From: Gammaproteobacteria bacterium
GTDB lineage: Bacteria; Pseudomonadota; Gammaproteobacteria; UBA12402
Assembly (NCBI GenBank): GCA_028282395.1
Contig: JANQHY010000304.1
Coordinates: 1 to 15,138, forward strand
Length of the DNA: 15,138 bases
Direction of reading: 5' to 3'
The notes beneath the pieces are model-generated. The model ran no database searches, was not told the origin of the DNA, and saw only the letters and a list, made by a program, of their open reading frames with translations. Shown here in pieces: positions 13,585 through 15,138 of the stretch; positions within the stretch are counted from its first letter, which is position 1, and every line of letters starts with the position of its first letter. Position numbers and translations under genes: made by a program.

Positions 13585-14880
13585 AGAGGGTTGCGCCAGT
13601 GCCGGCTGCATCATGCGTAACGATACGAGTGCAGTTAATGTCAGACAGGCTGCAGCCATAAGATAGAATGCTGGCGCGAAATTGTTATGGCTCCAATGGA
13701 TTAGCAAAGAAGAGATCAGAGGGGCAGTACCGCCGAATGCGGCATAACCGAGATTAAAGCCTAATGCAACAACGGTATATCTGACTTCTACTGGCGCTAA
13801 TTCAACAATCATACCAGCAAAAGTACCGGCATAGAGAGCAAGCATTAGTGCTAAGAGTATCTGCACCGTGACAATCGCAAGCCATGAGCCTGTTGCTGCA
13901 ATATGCATAATGGGATAACTGAAAAATAGAAAGCATAGTGCGCTTAGTGTTGCAATACGTCTTTTACCAACAAAATCGGCGAGATAACCAAACAGTATTG
14001 TCACGGTTATTTTGATTGGTAGGAGTAATGTATTAAAATTCATGCCGTGCGAGAGAGTTTGGTGAAAGTATTGATGGCTGTATTGTGGGAAGTAAACGAA
14101 AATAAAATAGAAAGCTACGGCTGGCAAAGCAGATAGAAACGTCACCATTAAAATAGCAAACCGATATTCACGCAATGCTTTTTTAAATGGCGAGGGCGCA
14201 GGTGTAATAGTCATCATCGATGATTGCTTTAATTGTTGAAATGCGGTTGATTCTGGCATAAAAATACGCATTATAAAAATAATCAGGCCCAGCACAAAAC
14301 CAATTAAGTATGCTAGACGCCAACCCCAATTTAACAGTGATTGAGAAGAAAGTGTGCTGCTTAGTAGCGCCACGATACTTGAGCCGAGGAATATGCCAAT
14401 GACTGGAATTGTCCCAGTGATACTGCCATATAAACCATAACGTTTTGGGCTAACAGACTCCAGTATATAAATCAATGCGCCAGTGGTTTCGCCGCCTACT
14501 GAGATCCCTTGAAAAATACGAAAAGAGAGGAGGAATAGTGGTGCTAAAGCGCCGATTGCATACCAGGTAGGTAAGCATGTCATGATTAACATTGTGACGC
14601 TCATCATGGCGACTGAAAGAATTAGTGCTTGACGGCGACCAAAGTGGTCGCCAATATAACCGTAAATGAGTGCCCCAAGTGGTCGAACAAGGTAGCTGAT
14701 AAAAAATATGGCGTAAACTAGCACAATTGCTAACCAGTGACTTTTGTTAATGAAAAATGTTTTGGCAAAGACAGAGGCCAAATAGCCGTATATGGCAAAA
14801 TCATACCACTCAACAATGCTGCCTAGTGCGCCAAAAAAATAGATTTGATAGATTTTGTTGTTATAATTTTTTTTATACAA
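13579..14880 (-). CDS. MFS transporter, metabolite:H+ symporter (MHS) family
   Basis: The 433-residue protein has twelve predicted spans and the signature of MHS-type proton symporters. GALGSIVEWYDFAIYGYLA is in span 1, the loop 2-3 motif is YGYIGDHFGRRQALIL, and RIFQGISVGGE is in span 4. A second, weaker copy of the loop motif, GYLADFVGKRRIA, is in the C-terminal half. Relatives (ProP, KgtP, ShiA) import betaines, dicarboxylates or shikimate; the substrate here is not evident. It lacks the C-terminal coiled coil of ProP. The start is TTG at 14880, chosen because AGGA lies about eight bases upstream and no ATG precedes the first span. It starts 39 bases after an aldo/keto reductase gene on the same strand, so a small catabolic unit is possible. 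Confidence 0.93.
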   Translation of the reverse strand: MYKKNYNNKIYQIYFFGALGSIVEWYDFAIYGYLASVFAKTFFINKSHWLAIVLVYAIFFISYLVRPLGALIYGYIGDHFGRRQALILSVAMMSVTMLIMTCLPTWYAIGALAPLFLLSFRIFQGISVGGETTGALIYILESVSPKRYGLYGSITGTIPVIGIFLGSSIVALLSSTLSSQSLLNWGWRLAYLIGFVLGLIIFIMRIFMPESTAFQQLKQSSMMTITPAPSPFKKALREYRFAILMVTFLSALPAVAFYFIFVYFPQYSHQYFHQTLSHGMNFNTLLLPIKITVTILFGYLADFVGKRRIATLSALCFLFFSYPIMHIAATGSWLAIVTVQILLALMLALYAGTFAGMIVELAPVEVRYTVVALGFNLGYAAFGGTAPLISSLLIHWSHNNFAPAFYLMAAACLTLTALVSLRMMQPALAQPSS

Positions 14881-14919
14881 AATTTCTTTCCTATATATTG
14901 CTGTGATTAACCAAATAGT

Positions 14920-15138
14920 TTATTGCCAGAATGTTTCGCATTTATAAGGTGATCCCTCTGGTCCCCAGCAGAATTCGCCACGCAGATATCTGCAATTTCT
15001 ATCCAGAGCATCAATTTGCTTGACGGTCTCATCAGATAAGGCCAGCTCTATGGCGCGTAAATTTTCACTGATGTGGTCGAGATTTTCACTTTTCACCAAT
15101 ACAGATAAGTCGCGTTCTAATTGCCAAGCTAATAGGAT
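14920..15138 (-). CDS. aldo/keto reductase, C-terminal part (runs off the window)
   Basis: The minus-strand frame is open from the window edge for 72 codons to TAA at 14922-14920. It begins ILLAWQLERDLSVLVKSEN, matching the aldo/keto reductase segment with the cofactor-contacting lysine-serine pair (usually IPKS). It continues ENLRAIELALSDETVKQIDALDR, the typical last helix. The tail, GSPYKCETFWQ, resembles the GSPYTLENLWD ending of sugar and aldehyde reductases of this family. Such enzymes reduce aldehydes or ketones with NAD(P)H in the cytoplasm. The catalytic part lies outside the window, so activity cannot be judged. It is upstream of, and probably co-transcribed with, the MFS gene. Confidence 0.85.
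   Translation of the reverse strand: MLLAWQLERDLSVLVKSENLDHISENLRAIELALSDETVKQIDALDRNCRYLRGEFCWGPEGSPYKCETFWQ

Noticed and set aside
1..15138. tRNA, rRNA, CRISPR array, insertion sequence or phage attachment site
   Set aside because: Reading both strands, no cloverleaf with a conserved T-loop, no regularly spaced repeats, no transposase and no terminal inverted repeats with target duplications were seen.

Overview
The window looks like chromosomal DNA of a gammaproteobacterium, A/T-leaning, with Shine-Dalgarno-led genes. Pointers are LPS inner-core heptosyltransferase genes (waaF, waaC) preceded by a CHCC zinc-finger gene, an E. coli/Legionella-type single-chain iron-sulfur L-serine dehydratase, and SpoU, EamA and MHS-type genes. 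No tRNA, rRNA, CRISPR array, transposase or phage gene was seen. A host-associated relative of Legionellales is possible because of one very large orphan membrane protein with effector-like traits, but the sequence does not prove this.

Region 1 (1-2668): the end of an unidentified rightward reading frame, then a leftward operon pyrE-pyrF-(SpoU methyltransferase) behind a good promoter at 2641-2668. PyrE and PyrF make UMP, and both resemble the two halves of the eukaryotic UMP synthase far more than the usual enterobacterial enzymes. The third gene fuses a SpoU/TrmH-type RNA 2'-O-methyltransferase to a MarR-like winged-helix domain.

Region 2 (2669-8400): sdaA (L-serine dehydratase, all four key cysteines present), then a 445-base A/T-rich gap containing palindromes and a PmrA-box-like repeat, then one 1202-residue protein with a soluble charged N-terminal half and a polytopic membrane half. 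I do not recognise this protein. A hairpin plus T-run and a perfect 12-bp inverted repeat follow it.

Region 3 (8400-12642): two leftward, nearly abutting family-2-like glycosyltransferase genes (one with a degenerate DXD region), divergent from a rightward cluster of zinc-finger gene, waaF and waaC with overlapping ends. Together this is a cell-surface polysaccharide/LPS locus.

Region 4 (12643-15138): an EamA/DMT-family exporter, meeting tail-to-tail on a shared palindromic stop (TCATGA) an MHS-family MFS transporter. Upstream of the MFS gene on the same strand is the C-terminal end of an aldo/keto reductase that runs off the window.

The points most worth a second look are the SpoU-MarR fusion sitting in a pyrimidine operon, the split eukaryote-type UMP synthase, and the 1202-residue orphan with its unusual upstream region.
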